Source: Bifidobacterium criceti
GTDB lineage: Bacteria; Actinomycetota; Actinomycetes; Actinomycetales; Bifidobacteriaceae
Assembly: GCF_002286935.1 (NCBI RefSeq)
Contig: NZ_MVOH01000006.1
Location: 248,001 to 312,000, forward strand
DNA length: 64,000 nt
Reading direction: 5' to 3'
Shown: piece after piece, positions 53,513 through 61,731 of the stretch
Layout: each line of letters opens with the position of its first letter
How positions within the stretch are numbered: the first letter of the stretch is position 1
Made by a program: the position numbers and the translations under genes
The notes under the pieces: generated by a model
Databases searched by the model: none
The model's input: the letters and a program-made list of their open reading frames with translations, nothing else
Told to the model about the DNA's origin: nothing

Positions 53513-54769
53513 ATGGTTCAATCAAGGCGGGGAAGCACCTATTCGAAAAACGCAGTGGTCGAAATATTCGGACTGTTGTGGGAAGAGACCGATTACCAAC
53601 ATGGGCTTACGATTCCCCAGATTCGACAACGGTTGATCGAACGGCATGCAGAAGCCAGTGACCCTGGCTATCAGGCACCGAGCGAGCGTACGATTCGGGA
53701 ACAGCTCAAATGGCTTTCCAATCCGGTGAATACGGTGCTTGGCCGACCAATCCATAAAGTGGACGCCGATGAATGCGCACGCGAAGGCATCACCGATTAT
53801 ACCCCCGGATGGTATATGTCAGCGTATCTGACAATCGCCGAAATGCGGCTGCTCATCGACTCGCTCATGCTTTCACGCATCAATGATGATATGCTCGACG
53901 AGCTCAGCGAAAAAATCGCACATATCGCAGGAGGGCACAACCTCCTACCGCGCAAGCTCGGCCACATCGAGGCATTCGGCCACTACAACACCGACTTCCT
54001 GCACACGATCGAAGGACTTGACCGGGCGATCGAACAAGGATGGTGCGTCGATTTCGAATACTGTGATTATGACGTCGAAGGCAACCTGATACCTCGCCGC
54101 TATGATGATGGCACAGTGCGGCATTATGCACTTGACCCGTACCGGACCATATACAAAACAGGGAAATACTATGTCATAGGGCATATTCGCGGCAGCACCG
54201 GGCTCATTGCGTTCATCACCGACCGCATCCGCAATCTGCGGGTGTTGGAACATGTGGCGCAGGAAATCGAATTGGAACAGTGGCAGGAGGACGGCACACT
54301 GCGTCCTGCAAGCGACACGACGCCTGAGGCGTTGCAACAGATGGACATACTCAAGCGCAGCCATAGGAACGGCGTCTCCACCGAACGTTTCGGCGTGCTC
54401 GATCCGGTCAGGTTCATGCGCGAACGACCTTATATGACCACCGGCGAAGCGGTTCCGGTCACCATGGTGATCCGCGCGAACATGCTCACCAACCTCTATG
54501 AATGGTTCGACAAACCAAGAATCCTCGATACACGTGAAGACAACTACCTCGTGCAGGTCATGAGCCCCGAACTGGCGATGCTCTGGTGGACAGCCCAGTA
54601 TTCCGACAGCAGGAGCATCTACATCATCGAACCACGTTCACTGCGCAACAAACTCTATGACGTAGGCCGCTTCCTCACCGAAAGCTATGGGACGGCTACA
54701 GGCCCATCCCATCAAGAGATGTCCGATTCGGCTGCGGTGCTCACCAAAAGGCTGCCCCGTTCCAGCTGA
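53513..54769 (+). CDS. WYL-domain transcriptional regulator, copy 2
   Basis: A 418-residue protein paralogous to the other two WYL proteins, with an N-terminal winged-helix region starting NAVVEIFGLLWEETDYQHGL and QIRQRLIERH. Sensor domain ~175-265 has ALDPYRTIYKTGKYYVIGH, and a WCX-like C-terminus has TNLYEWFDKPRILDTREDNY. Its ATG lies 7 bases after the -10, with no ribosome site, so the mRNA is probably leaderless. Placed divergently from the NERD/GTPase/Hsp70 operon with shared operators, it is the likely master regulator of that operon and of itself. Confidence 0.85.
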   Translation: MVQSRRGSTYSKNAVVEIFGLLWEETDYQHGLTIPQIRQRLIERHAEASDPGYQAPSERTIREQLKWLSNPVNTVLGRPIHKVDADECAREGITDYTPGWYMSAYLTIAEMRLLIDSLMLSRINDDMLDELSEKIAHIAGGHNLLPRKLGHIEAFGHYNTDFLHTIEGLDRAIEQGWCVDFEYCDYDVEGNLIPRRYDDGTVRHYALDPYRTIYKTGKYYVIGHIRGSTGLIAFITDRIRNLRVLEHVAQEIELEQWQEDGTLRPASDTTPEALQQMDILKRSHRNGVSTERFGVLDPVRFMRERPYMTTGEAVPVTMVIRANMLTNLYEWFDKPRILDTREDNYLVQVMSPELAMLWWTAQYSDSRSIYIIEPRSLRNKLYDVGRFLTESYGTATGPSHQEMSDSAAVLTKRLPRSS

Positions 54770-54802
54770 TCACCCGGGAAATGCACACATGCCTTGCACA
54801 CA

Positions 54803-54866
54803 GATGGGGTGTGGTCTGGCGGTCCGCGATGTAGCACATCATCGGACCGCCAGACCGCACCCCATC
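54803..54866. terminator. Bidirectional terminator, 24-bp arms
   Basis: Arms 54803-54826 and 54843-54866, one G-U position, between convergent WYL copy 2 and the J-like gene. Confidence 0.82.
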
Positions 54867-54892
54867 AACCCCATCCGGCAGCCCAGGTTCGT

Positions 54893-55948
54893 TCAGTGGC
54901 GACCGAACCTTGACCGCAACGATTTGAATAGGCTCGGCCGGTTGAGTCGAGCATCTGCTTCCTCGACTTTTTGCCGCATCTCGCCAATCTGCTGATTGAC
55001 GTATTCGTTTGTCACACCCATACACGGCATAAGCGATATGCTCCGTACAGAGCCAAGACTGTCAAGGAAGGGGAAGTAGGCCTTGGCAGCATCCACCGAT
55101 TCCTGCGTCGTGAATTCATACGTGCCATTACGCCATTCATTTGCAATAGTATTGGTTATATACAGATAAATAAGATATGCATACTGATTTTTCACGCATT
55201 GAGCGTTGGGATATTTACGGTACAATGCGTCAATCAGTCGCATCTCTGCCCCAAGATCCTCATCATGCTCAAGCTTGCGCTCCACAGTGCGGTTCACAAC
55301 CGATATAGCATATATCGGACTGTCGGGTTCGGCATTCGCCGCCTCTGTATAGCAACGGATGCGCTCTTCCTGATTCTGATTCGAAAAGTTGCCCATCCAT
55401 GCATAGATCGGCGCAATCAGCTTCATGTCTTGATTCCGTTGCGCATATTGCAGCGCTTGCGCCATGCACGCATACGCCTGCGGCCACTCCTTGAATGACA
55501 GCTCGCCATAGCATCGCCCCATCAGGAACGGTATTTCCGGGCTACGCCCACCATCCGCGCGTGCGGCCGCCTCCAAATAGGCCAGCGCGCGCCGGTACTC
55601 CCCATGGTCGAACAAAGCAACAGCGCGTTCATAGTCGCCCCGGACACCCTGATCCGGTTGCCACTTAAGGCCCGAACGCCGATTCAGCTTCTCCCGCCTC
55701 GCTCGCCATATCTCGTCATAGCTCCTACGGGAAACTGGAACCGTAAGCTTGCTCCGAATCTCACGCAAATCACGCAATGCCTCGAATCGGGCATCGGAAG
55801 CATCCATACTGTTGAAATGGTCGGTTTTTTCCTTACATGCTTGTTCGATTTGCTCATCGGTTGCGTTGACCCCAACACCCAAAAAGGCATAGTAGTCTAT
55901 AAAATTCGCAAAACCATTCGCTTCATCTATGCTGGACATGTCATACAT
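54893..55948 (-). CDS. J-like domain / TPR-repeat protein without HPD
   Basis: About 351 residues. The N-terminal DYYAFLGVGVNATDEQIEQA follows helix I-II of a J domain, but the HPD tripeptide that stimulates Hsp70 is missing; KTDHFNSM stands there. Helix III-like LRDLREIRSKL and a YDEIW end complete the fold. From ~105, TPR/SEL1-like helices follow (GEYRRALAYLEAAARADGG). The nearby Hsp70 and GrpE-like genes make it the probable J-partner or a decoy. Start 55948 (MYDMSS) is preferred because GGAGGTGG precedes it; 55963 is also an ATG. Confidence 0.72.
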   Translation of the reverse strand: MYDMSSIDEANGFANFIDYYAFLGVGVNATDEQIEQACKEKTDHFNSMDASDARFEALRDLREIRSKLTVPVSRRSYDEIWRARREKLNRRSGLKWQPDQGVRGDYERAVALFDHGEYRRALAYLEAAARADGGRSPEIPFLMGRCYGELSFKEWPQAYACMAQALQYAQRNQDMKLIAPIYAWMGNFSNQNQEERIRCYTEAANAEPDSPIYAISVVNRTVERKLEHDEDLGAEMRLIDALYRKYPNAQCVKNQYAYLIYLYITNTIANEWRNGTYEFTTQESVDAAKAYFPFLDSLGSVRSISLMPCMGVTNEYVNQQIGEMRQKVEEADARLNRPSLFKSLRSRFGRH

Positions 55949-55995
55949 ATCATCCACCTCCATGTGTATTGTTTTAGATTAAATCAAAAAGTTAT

Positions 55996-57165
55996 TTACA
56001 ATACATTATTATTAGGCCATTGCGGAGATGACGGAACCGAAGGCGCCGCAGGAGGCGCAGGCATCGGATATGCCGTCGGAGCCGCGGGGCTCTGCTGCAC
56101 CGGGATTGACGGCGCGGCAGGCATCGGCACAGGCGTGGTCTGCGCGGCAGGCATCGGCACAGGCGCAGCCGGCATCGGCACACCCGCAGTCTGCGCAGCC
56201 GGCACAGCCGCCACCTTCTCCTTCTTTTTCCGCACAAGGAGAATACCCAATGCGAGCAGCGCCACATTCAACAGGACCGACACAGCCGACCCCTCCCCCA
56301 CAATCAGCATCAGAAGGTTGAAGAACGCCCAAAGAGTGCCGATAATAATAATGCAAACTCCGTTGAAACGCCAGCCTTTTTGCGCCTTGGCCTTGTCCGC
56401 CGCAACTTGCTGGGCCTTTTCCTCATCCCCCTTGACGGCGTCATCATTCAGATTTTGCAGCGCCTTGACGTTATACCGAAGCTCAGGATCAAGTTGGTCA
56501 ACATTGACGCCGGCACCCTGCAGCAACGCATACCCTTCCCTGATGGCACGCCGCTGATCGTCAATACTGTTCCCCACAAGCATGCCGACATGGCCCTTGT
56601 CATCCGGAATGGGGGCCAGATAATCCGCAACCTCATCGTTCATCGCATCCGCATCCATCAATTGCATGTCTGCGAGCTTTGCCAGATCATCCATGCCCTC
56701 GGGAGACAAAGAGCCTTGATAGCAATACAATGTCTCACCATTTACCGAACACGGACCACCACCCCGCCACTCATTCGAGCATATCTTCTTGATCAACGCC
56801 GCCTGTGCGCGCTGGAACCGTATACGATCGTTATGGCGTTTCTTAACTTCAAGATCCTTATTGCTCAACCGCTGGGCAGTGAGGACACCAAGGGTCTCCC
56901 CTTTTGCGGCAGCACGCGCTTCCGCGGCTGCGCGCTTGCGCGCAGCTTTTTCGAATTCAACATCATCGTCATACAATGACGAATCCGGCACATGCACGAC
57001 AACCGTCATCTTGCGTATGACCTCGGCAAGTACCAATGCGGTGAGCTGGGACTGTGCCAATTGACCATCGGCACCTCCCTGCTGACAGCGCGCATATGCC
57101 TCACGAATCTGCGGCGTATCGATGAGGGGCGTTTGCTCCTTCGGCTGCGAATCGAACAGTCCCAT
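55996..57165 (-). CDS. Two-TM protein with Pro/Ala/Met-rich tail
   Basis: A 389-residue protein. A helical charged N-terminal part (~1-260) contains a Cys pair in a GGGPCSVNGETLYCYQGSL segment. Two membrane segments follow (~270-293, 297-315), then basic RKKKEK and a tail of repeated VPMPAAP-like units (~320-389). No family recognised. The low-complexity tail recalls that of the GSPFG protein in the other operon. ATG 57165 follows AGAGGTAGAGGAA. It lies about 50 bases upstream of the J-like gene, in the same operon. Confidence 0.72.
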   Translation of the reverse strand: MGLFDSQPKEQTPLIDTPQIREAYARCQQGGADGQLAQSQLTALVLAEVIRKMTVVVHVPDSSLYDDDVEFEKAARKRAAAEARAAAKGETLGVLTAQRLSNKDLEVKKRHNDRIRFQRAQAALIKKICSNEWRGGGPCSVNGETLYCYQGSLSPEGMDDLAKLADMQLMDADAMNDEVADYLAPIPDDKGHVGMLVGNSIDDQRRAIREGYALLQGAGVNVDQLDPELRYNVKALQNLNDDAVKGDEEKAQQVAADKAKAQKGWRFNGVCIIIIGTLWAFFNLLMLIVGEGSAVSVLLNVALLALGILLVRKKKEKVAAVPAAQTAGVPMPAAPVPMPAAQTTPVPMPAAPSIPVQQSPAAPTAYPMPAPPAAPSVPSSPQWPNNNVL

Positions 57166-57170
57166 TTCCT

Positions 57171-57441
57171 CTACCTCTTTTCCTCTACGGATTCACGATT
57201 ATCGATATCAATAATATATTTCAATGGAAGTGTTGTAATAATCAACTTTGAAACATCGTTATAGAATTGATCTAATTCAACATATTCTTTTGCGTGTTTT
57301 AGATATGCGCCTGCATAATAACAATCTCCTATCTGTTCGAAAAAATATATACAGAGGAATCCCCCACCGTTTGCCCTCAATCATGAATACCTTCTTCTCA
57401 TCTTCTTCTTTTGAAGCATTAATGGTCCTTTCACATAGCAT
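57171..57441 (-). pseudogene. Small AT-rich gene interrupted by a frameshift
   Basis: Frame one starts at ATG 57441 (MLCERTINASKEEDEKKVF...) and runs to a GGGGG run at about 57361. The plausible continuation, FLCIYFFEQIGDCYYAGAYL to the stop at 57171, is in another frame. Removing one G at the run joins them into about 90 residues. The stretch is strongly AT-rich (TTA, ATA codons) against a GC-rich surround. It may be a decayed transferred gene, a phase-variable one, or a sequencing error. Product unknown. Confidence 0.55.
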
Positions 57442-57482
57442 TAATCTGATATGCGATTATCTTGTCACGGCGAAACGAGGAG

Positions 57483-57496
57483 TGCAGAATATGTCA
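57483..57496 (+). promoter_or_regulatory. Operator-like site upstream of the frameshifted gene
   Basis: TGCAGAATATGTCA matches TGCARAATATNGCA at 13 of 14 positions. It is single, not paired. Confidence 0.4.
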
Positions 57497-57540
57497 CAAC
57501 AGCTTCATCCCCACCTATATGACACTCAAGCCACTCCACG

Positions 57541-58332
57541 TTACCGCTGTACGATAAGCCCCTTCGCCAATGCCCGGCGAATCGCAATCGCACGACCGAC
57601 AACGTTGAAATAGGTCTCACGGTATGTCGGTGACATGAACATGCGCCACTGGAGCACTGAAGCGTCAGTGACAGGGAACATCACATCGGTCGTGTGCTCG
57701 TGGACAATGAAGACACCTTGGACGAGATCTTCGCCATTGCCGATGAAGGTATGATCAATGAAATCATCGAGCGGCCGCCATACATCGTTGACGCACATGA
57801 CATGGCGTCGTGTATTACGCACAAGTTTGCCATTCTCATAGGCATTGCCCCAATTGATGCGCGGCAGGACACGTCCTGCGGATTCGAGTGCACGCGCATG
57901 CGATGGGTCCCATAACTCCCCGGCTGCGGCGGGGATGCGCGGCTCAATGTGGGTGCCATCCGTGCGCCAAGGCAGCAACAACGTACGCCAAGGCCAATCC
58001 TGCGCGTCGTCTTTGAGGAACAGCATCGAGGACGGACGGTCAAAGGAGCGTATGCGATGGACGGTAAAGCTGAGCCCGCACGCACCGTCCATGCGGAAGT
58101 CGTCAAAAGCTGATTGCAGCATCATGGCATCCACGATCGGCGACATCCAGAATTCGGCGTAATACTCTCCCGGCCGTACTTCGCGAACACCTTCGTAGAC
58201 AGCATGCGGATGCCCCAAGCTATCAGCGCGATCCATGTGGTCCATCACTCCCCAACTCAACAATTCGCCCGTTGCTTTTCGGCGGCCGAACAGTGGATGA
58301 TGTCCATCCGCAGCCGTGCGGAGAGACATCAT
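57541..58332 (-). CDS. Uncharacterised protein, member A of a local paralogous family
   Basis: A 263-residue soluble protein with no recognised domain. Its C-terminal part (VQGVFIVHEHTTDVMFPVTD, then SVLQWR) shares a pattern with the proteins at 59799 and 60745: G-V-(F/Y)-(I/L)-x-x-E, then P-(V/L)-T-x-x-S-V-L-x-W. All three lie beside WYL genes or the GTPase/Hsp70 locus. ATG 58332 follows GGTGAGGG; a GTG at 58341 is in frame. It is followed 21 bases upstream by a 51-residue gene, same operon. Confidence 0.65.
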   Translation of the reverse strand: MMSLRTAADGHHPLFGRRKATGELLSWGVMDHMDRADSLGHPHAVYEGVREVRPGEYYAEFWMSPIVDAMMLQSAFDDFRMDGACGLSFTVHRIRSFDRPSSMLFLKDDAQDWPWRTLLLPWRTDGTHIEPRIPAAAGELWDPSHARALESAGRVLPRINWGNAYENGKLVRNTRRHVMCVNDVWRPLDDFIDHTFIGNGEDLVQGVFIVHEHTTDVMFPVTDASVLQWRMFMSPTYRETYFNVVGRAIAIRRALAKGLIVQR

Positions 58333-58362
58333 CGCCCTCACCTATCGTCCGCATACCCCAGC

Positions 58363-58518
58363 TCAGCAGGGCTCGACGATGACGGTGCCCGGTCCGGTGT
58401 AGTCACGTCGGATGCGTTCCGCTTCTTCCTTTGATACGCCGGATGCAAGCACCTCATCCTGCTGGAACATGTGCTTGACCTTCACACGGTATCGTTCATC
58501 ATCGCTGAACCAACCCAT
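58363..58518 (-). CDS. 51-residue protein, first gene of the second operon
   Basis: A short protein starting MGWFSDDERYRVKVKHMF and ending GPGTVIVEPC. ATG 58518 has GAGGT 5 bases upstream; the frame opens to 58554 but without a comparable site. Family unknown. It directly follows the regulatory region carrying the operator pair at 58609-58652. Confidence 0.55.
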   Translation of the reverse strand: MGWFSDDERYRVKVKHMFQQDEVLASGVSKEEAERIRRDYTGPGTVIVEPC

Positions 58519-58909
58519 TGCTACCTCATTTCCTTGAGTTGCGGGATCTCGCATGCGGGTGCCATTGCTGGCGTTTTCCGCAATCGTCAGATCCGGTGAT
58601 TATTGACAAGCAATATTCTGGTAGTCGTTTCCAGAACATGCAGAATATTGCATATTCCATGTGAATACAGCCACACGCATCCCCTATCACTCACCATGAG
58701 GGGCCACGATGACTTCCCACCGTGGGCCCTGCCCAGCCGAATCCGTCAAACGACGAGCTCACATGTGCGTGCTACGCCCGAATCCACGCGTGCGCGCGCC
58801 GACCGCACGCATACTCGCCCCCCCCTATGACCACAGGCCCGCCGGGAGACGCGATGCACTGCGTCCCCTGGCGGGCCTGTGGATGCCAACGATCAATCAG
58901 ATGGGATGG
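58519..58909. promoter_or_regulatory. Regulatory region with second operator pair
   Basis: Site C, TGCAGAATATTGCA (58639-58652, plus), fits TGCARAATATNGCA at every position. Site D, ACCAGAATATTGCT (58622-58609, minus), matches at 11 of 14. Centres are 30 bp apart. A minus-strand promoter is expected here, but its hexamers are not clear. A C9 run (58818-58826) and a hairpin (58831-58882) occupy the rest. Confidence 0.55.
58831..58882 (-). terminator. Hairpin after the 124-residue gene
   Basis: 13-bp arms 58831-58843 and 58870-58882 with an inner stem, located after the minus-strand gene ending at 58910. No T-run follows. Confidence 0.55.
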
Positions 58910-59284
58910 TCACTCCTCGGACGCCCCATCTGCACGCCGGACAGCCTGCGCGTCACGTTCGACGTTGGCGGCAAGACTGAAATCGATCCATGCGTCGACA
59001 AATGCGGCAAGCTTGTCCTCCGGCAACGCAAGCAACGTGACCGCATCACTCTTCGCCGGGGCTTTCATCGCACTGCCCCTCGGCGCGCGGATCGGATCGT
59101 TCGGGAACACACCATTCGAGCTTCCGGAAAGATAGACCGTCTTCAATCCCTCACTGTCCTGCGCGAAGTGGAGTCCCTGGCCCTTGCCGTTCGTCATGCG
59201 CATCGCAACGACGCGTGGGGCGCATGCCGGATTGGCCGGGCTCGTGCGCGCATCCTTGGGTTCGGTGAGGTCCGCCGCCGCCAC
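58910..59284 (-). CDS. Hypothetical protein (124 aa)
   Basis: A 124-residue protein with a hydrophobic-alternating middle (VVAMRMTNGKGQGLHFAQDS, LKTVYLSGSSNGVFPNDPIR) and a C-terminal helix (LPEDKLAAFVDAWIDFSLAA). It starts at a GTG without a good ribosome site, 23 bases past the stop of the preceding gene. No family recognised. The conserved-looking hydrophobic pattern supports a real protein; the start is uncertain. Confidence 0.45.
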   Translation of the reverse strand: MAAADLTEPKDARTSPANPACAPRVVAMRMTNGKGQGLHFAQDSEGLKTVYLSGSSNGVFPNDPIRAPRGSAMKAPAKSDAVTLLALPEDKLAAFVDAWIDFSLAANVERDAQAVRRADGASEE

Positions 59285-59307
59285 CCGTCACGCCGCGTCA
59301 CCGCACC

Positions 59308-59715
59308 TCACGCGTGTCCGATGCGGCCGAATCCGCACACGTGCGCGGCGACTGCACGCGCACGTTCCACACCGCCGACCGCATGCGCGACGCCGCCACA
59401 CACGGCGAGGTGGCGCAGCGTATCGTTGAGGCGGTACGCGTAATGCTCCTTGCACAGGTACGTCCTGTGACGCGCGTCGCACTGCGGGTCCTGGCAGAAC
59501 GCGACGACGTAGTACCCCGGCGTCTGCGTGCACGCCTCGTCACTCCATTCGCAGACGCGTCCGCCGCCATCGTCGTCATCGTCGATCGGTGGAAGGTCGA
59601 TGTCGTCGAATGCGTGGTCGTCGACGATCTCCTCGAACGCGACGTTCGTCTCGAACGTCTCCTGTGTCGCCGTCTTGTGCGCCGTCATACCCCGCACCAA
59701 TGTCGCTGTCCCCAT
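59308..59715 (-). CDS. Hypothetical Cys/His-containing protein (135 aa)
   Basis: An acidic N-terminal half (IDLPPIDDDDDGGG) is followed by a Cys/His-rich segment (VCEWSDEAC, FCQDPQCDARHRTYLCKEHY) that could bind zinc. ATG 59715 follows GCGAGGAATC. No family recognised. It is transcribed with the genes at 59799 and 60745; the gap to the first is occupied by a hexamer microsatellite. Confidence 0.55.
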   Translation of the reverse strand: MGTATLVRGMTAHKTATQETFETNVAFEEIVDDHAFDDIDLPPIDDDDDGGGRVCEWSDEACTQTPGYYVVAFCQDPQCDARHRTYLCKEHYAYRLNDTLRHLAVCGGVAHAVGGVERARAVAAHVCGFGRIGHA

Positions 59716-59732
59716 GATTCCTCGCGTCCTTT

Positions 59733-59788
59733 CGTATCCGTATCCGTCTGTATCCATAGTCGTAGTCGTATTCGTATCCGTATCCGTG
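59733..59788. repeat. CGTATC hexamer microsatellite
   Basis: Nine or so imperfect hexamers of CGTATC/CGTAGT type, between the stop of the 59799 gene and the ribosome site of the 59715 start. Confidence 0.75.
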
Positions 59789-59798
59789 TGCGCGGCGC

Positions 59799-60650
59799 TC
59801 ACTTCGGTTCGACGAGCGGCGTCGTGCGCCGCGCGAGCGCGTCGAGTTCGCCATGCACGTCCTCGCCACGCAATGCGCGCGCGAGCAGGTTCTCGTCGCG
59901 CGCGATCTCCGCGTCGAGGCACATGTCGCGGTAGCGTGCGCGGTGCGCGGTGTCGTCGCTGCCCAGGTCATGCACGTACGCGTCGCCGTTGACGAGCGCA
60001 TGCTGCCACCGCTCGCGGCGCATCGCGGCACCCGATATGACGGTGAGGCGGTTGACGATGTTCCATCCGTCGTCGTCGAATTTCCATAGCACACACGAAT
60101 CCTCGGTGAGCGGCACGCATACGCCGCTGTTGGATTCCTCGAGGATGTAGACGCCGATGTCGTCGCCCGCGCCGAAGTCGGGGATGAGGGTGTCGAACGC
60201 GGCCCTGTCGAACACGTCGTTGTAGCGCAACTCGTCGGCGTCGTAGACGATGCGGCCGTCGTCGCCACGTTCGCACACGGTGCTCACGTATGGCGTGAAC
60301 CCCTCGTGCGCGTCGAATTGCCGCGCATCGTACGGATTCCAGAATCCGAGCGTGTCGTAGACGGTGTATTGGCGTGCGCCGGACTGGTTCGTCATCGGGA
60401 TCGGCGGCTGGTAGCGCTGTTTGCGGCGTCCGTCATCGTCGTAGAGGTCGGGGATGTCGTAGTCCGGTGCGTTGATGACGCGCAACCGCATCGTCCCGCG
60501 CGACGTGCGCGCGATCTCGTCGACGATCGCGCGCACGTCGCCGTACGTCATCGTCGGCGACATCGGCACCGTCATGCTCACTCGTGTGCCGTCGGCGTTC
60601 GACGTCACGTCGACGCCCGCGTATGTCCTGTTCCCTATCGTCATGGCCAT
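59799..60650 (-). CDS. Uncharacterised protein, member B of a local paralogous family
   Basis: A 283-residue soluble protein. Its C-terminal third holds GVYILEESNSGVCVPLTEDS followed by CVLWKF, the shared pattern of the family with 57541 and 60745. An Ala/Arg/Glu helical tail (ENLLARALRGEDVHGELDAL) follows. Function unknown. ATG 60650 follows GGAAAGG; 60644 is an alternative. In tandem with member C upstream. Confidence 0.65.
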   Translation of the reverse strand: MAMTIGNRTYAGVDVTSNADGTRVSMTVPMSPTMTYGDVRAIVDEIARTSRGTMRLRVINAPDYDIPDLYDDDGRRKQRYQPPIPMTNQSGARQYTVYDTLGFWNPYDARQFDAHEGFTPYVSTVCERGDDGRIVYDADELRYNDVFDRAAFDTLIPDFGAGDDIGVYILEESNSGVCVPLTEDSCVLWKFDDDGWNIVNRLTVISGAAMRRERWQHALVNGDAYVHDLGSDDTAHRARYRDMCLDAEIARDENLLARALRGEDVHGELDALARRTTPLVEPK

Positions 60651-60744
60651 CGTTGTACCTTTCCTTCGCTGTGCACTTGGGTTCGTCCCCAGTGTCGGCC
60701 ATCGTCAGCGGACAGGAAATATGTTGCGTCAGTGGTCACGTATG

Positions 60745-61479
60745 TCAGTGTTCGTGTATGTCGGCGCGGCCAAGCGGATGGTGGACGATGTAGTGCGCGT
60801 GGCTTATGCAATCGATGCAGTCCTTGCGCACCGCGGCACCGCCCGCGTCCTCGATGCGGTCGGTGCGCCAATCGAGCACCGAACGCGGCGTCACCGGGAA
60901 CGCGAGCCCTGTACGCAGTTCCTTGACGAGGAAGACCCCCGACGACGGACGATCGTGGAAATATGCGACGATGCGGTCGACGGAGTCCGCATCGAACACA
61001 CCATTGATATAGTCGATGCTCGATCGCGCACTTGGAGTACCGTCCTCGGTATACGTTGTGCTCGTCTCGATTGCGCTCACAAGACGGCCGTCCCCTTCGA
61101 TGTCGACCGCACGCCCCGGGAACCACGGTCCCTCGTCGGCGACGAGATAGTAGCCGACGTGGAGTTCGCCATCCTCCGCATACGTCTGTTTCGGGATGAA
61201 CGCACTTGGATCGTCACGGAAATGGTAGTGGTCGTCGAGCAGGTCGTCGACGGTGAATTGCGGGCATTCGACCGCTTCGTACGTGAACACGGTCGGGGCC
61301 GCCGCACTGAACATGTCGAGCGCGTGCTGCAATTGCGCGAGCGTCGTGTCCGCATCGACCCAGAACAGGCCTTCGACGCCGCCGTCGGCATCGGTACATA
61401 CACCATTGCGCAGGCCTGCGGCGACACGGTACGCTTCCTCTTCGGCGGCAGCCTCATCACTCGCGTACTCCTGTGCCAT
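60745..61479 (-). CDS. Uncharacterised protein, member C of a local paralogous family
   Basis: A 244-residue soluble protein whose C-terminal part (SSGVFLVKELRTGLAFPVTP, then RSVLDWR) matches members A and B. The N-terminal helical part (EYASDEAAAEEEAYRVAAGL) precedes a segment with LAQLQHALDMF. A C-terminal Cys/His end (CIDCISHAHYIVHHPLG) could bind metal. ATG 61479 follows GGGAGGAAAC. Divergent from WYL copy 3. Confidence 0.65.
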   Translation of the reverse strand: MAQEYASDEAAAEEEAYRVAAGLRNGVCTDADGGVEGLFWVDADTTLAQLQHALDMFSAAAPTVFTYEAVECPQFTVDDLLDDHYHFRDDPSAFIPKQTYAEDGELHVGYYLVADEGPWFPGRAVDIEGDGRLVSAIETSTTYTEDGTPSARSSIDYINGVFDADSVDRIVAYFHDRPSSGVFLVKELRTGLAFPVTPRSVLDWRTDRIEDAGGAAVRKDCIDCISHAHYIVHHPLGRADIHEH

Positions 61480-61731
61480 GTTTCCTCCCGGCGAACCGAC
61501 CGATACACCACGGCGCGGCATATCGTTCCCCATGATAGACGACGGACGCGCGCGACGTGGCATGTGCCTGCACACAACGCACGCGACACACATGATACTT
61601 ACTCACAACTTGCGTATGCAATATTTTTCATCATTGATGATAGCGGCGGTAGCGTGGAATGGACGGTACGGATACACGAACGGACCGCGACCACACAACG
61701 GATGGATCGCGATATGGAAGGACGGATCGAT
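61480..61731. promoter_or_regulatory. Divergent region between member C and WYL copy 3
   Basis: 252 bases. TGCAATATTTTTCA (61618-61631) is an 11-of-14 match to the operator motif; TCATCATTGATGA next to it is an inverted repeat. The exact promoter hexamers are unclear. Confidence 0.4.

Noticed and set aside
57266..57384. ATG 57384 as start of a separate short protein
   Set aside because: In this frame the chain soon becomes Arg-rich (RRLLLCRRISKTRKR) and stops; the sensible continuation is in the neighbouring frame, so a frameshift explains it better.
60472..61731. N-terminal extension of WYL copy 3 back to 60472
   Set aside because: It would overlap two minus-strand genes and has shadow-type composition; the WYL similarity begins near 61732.
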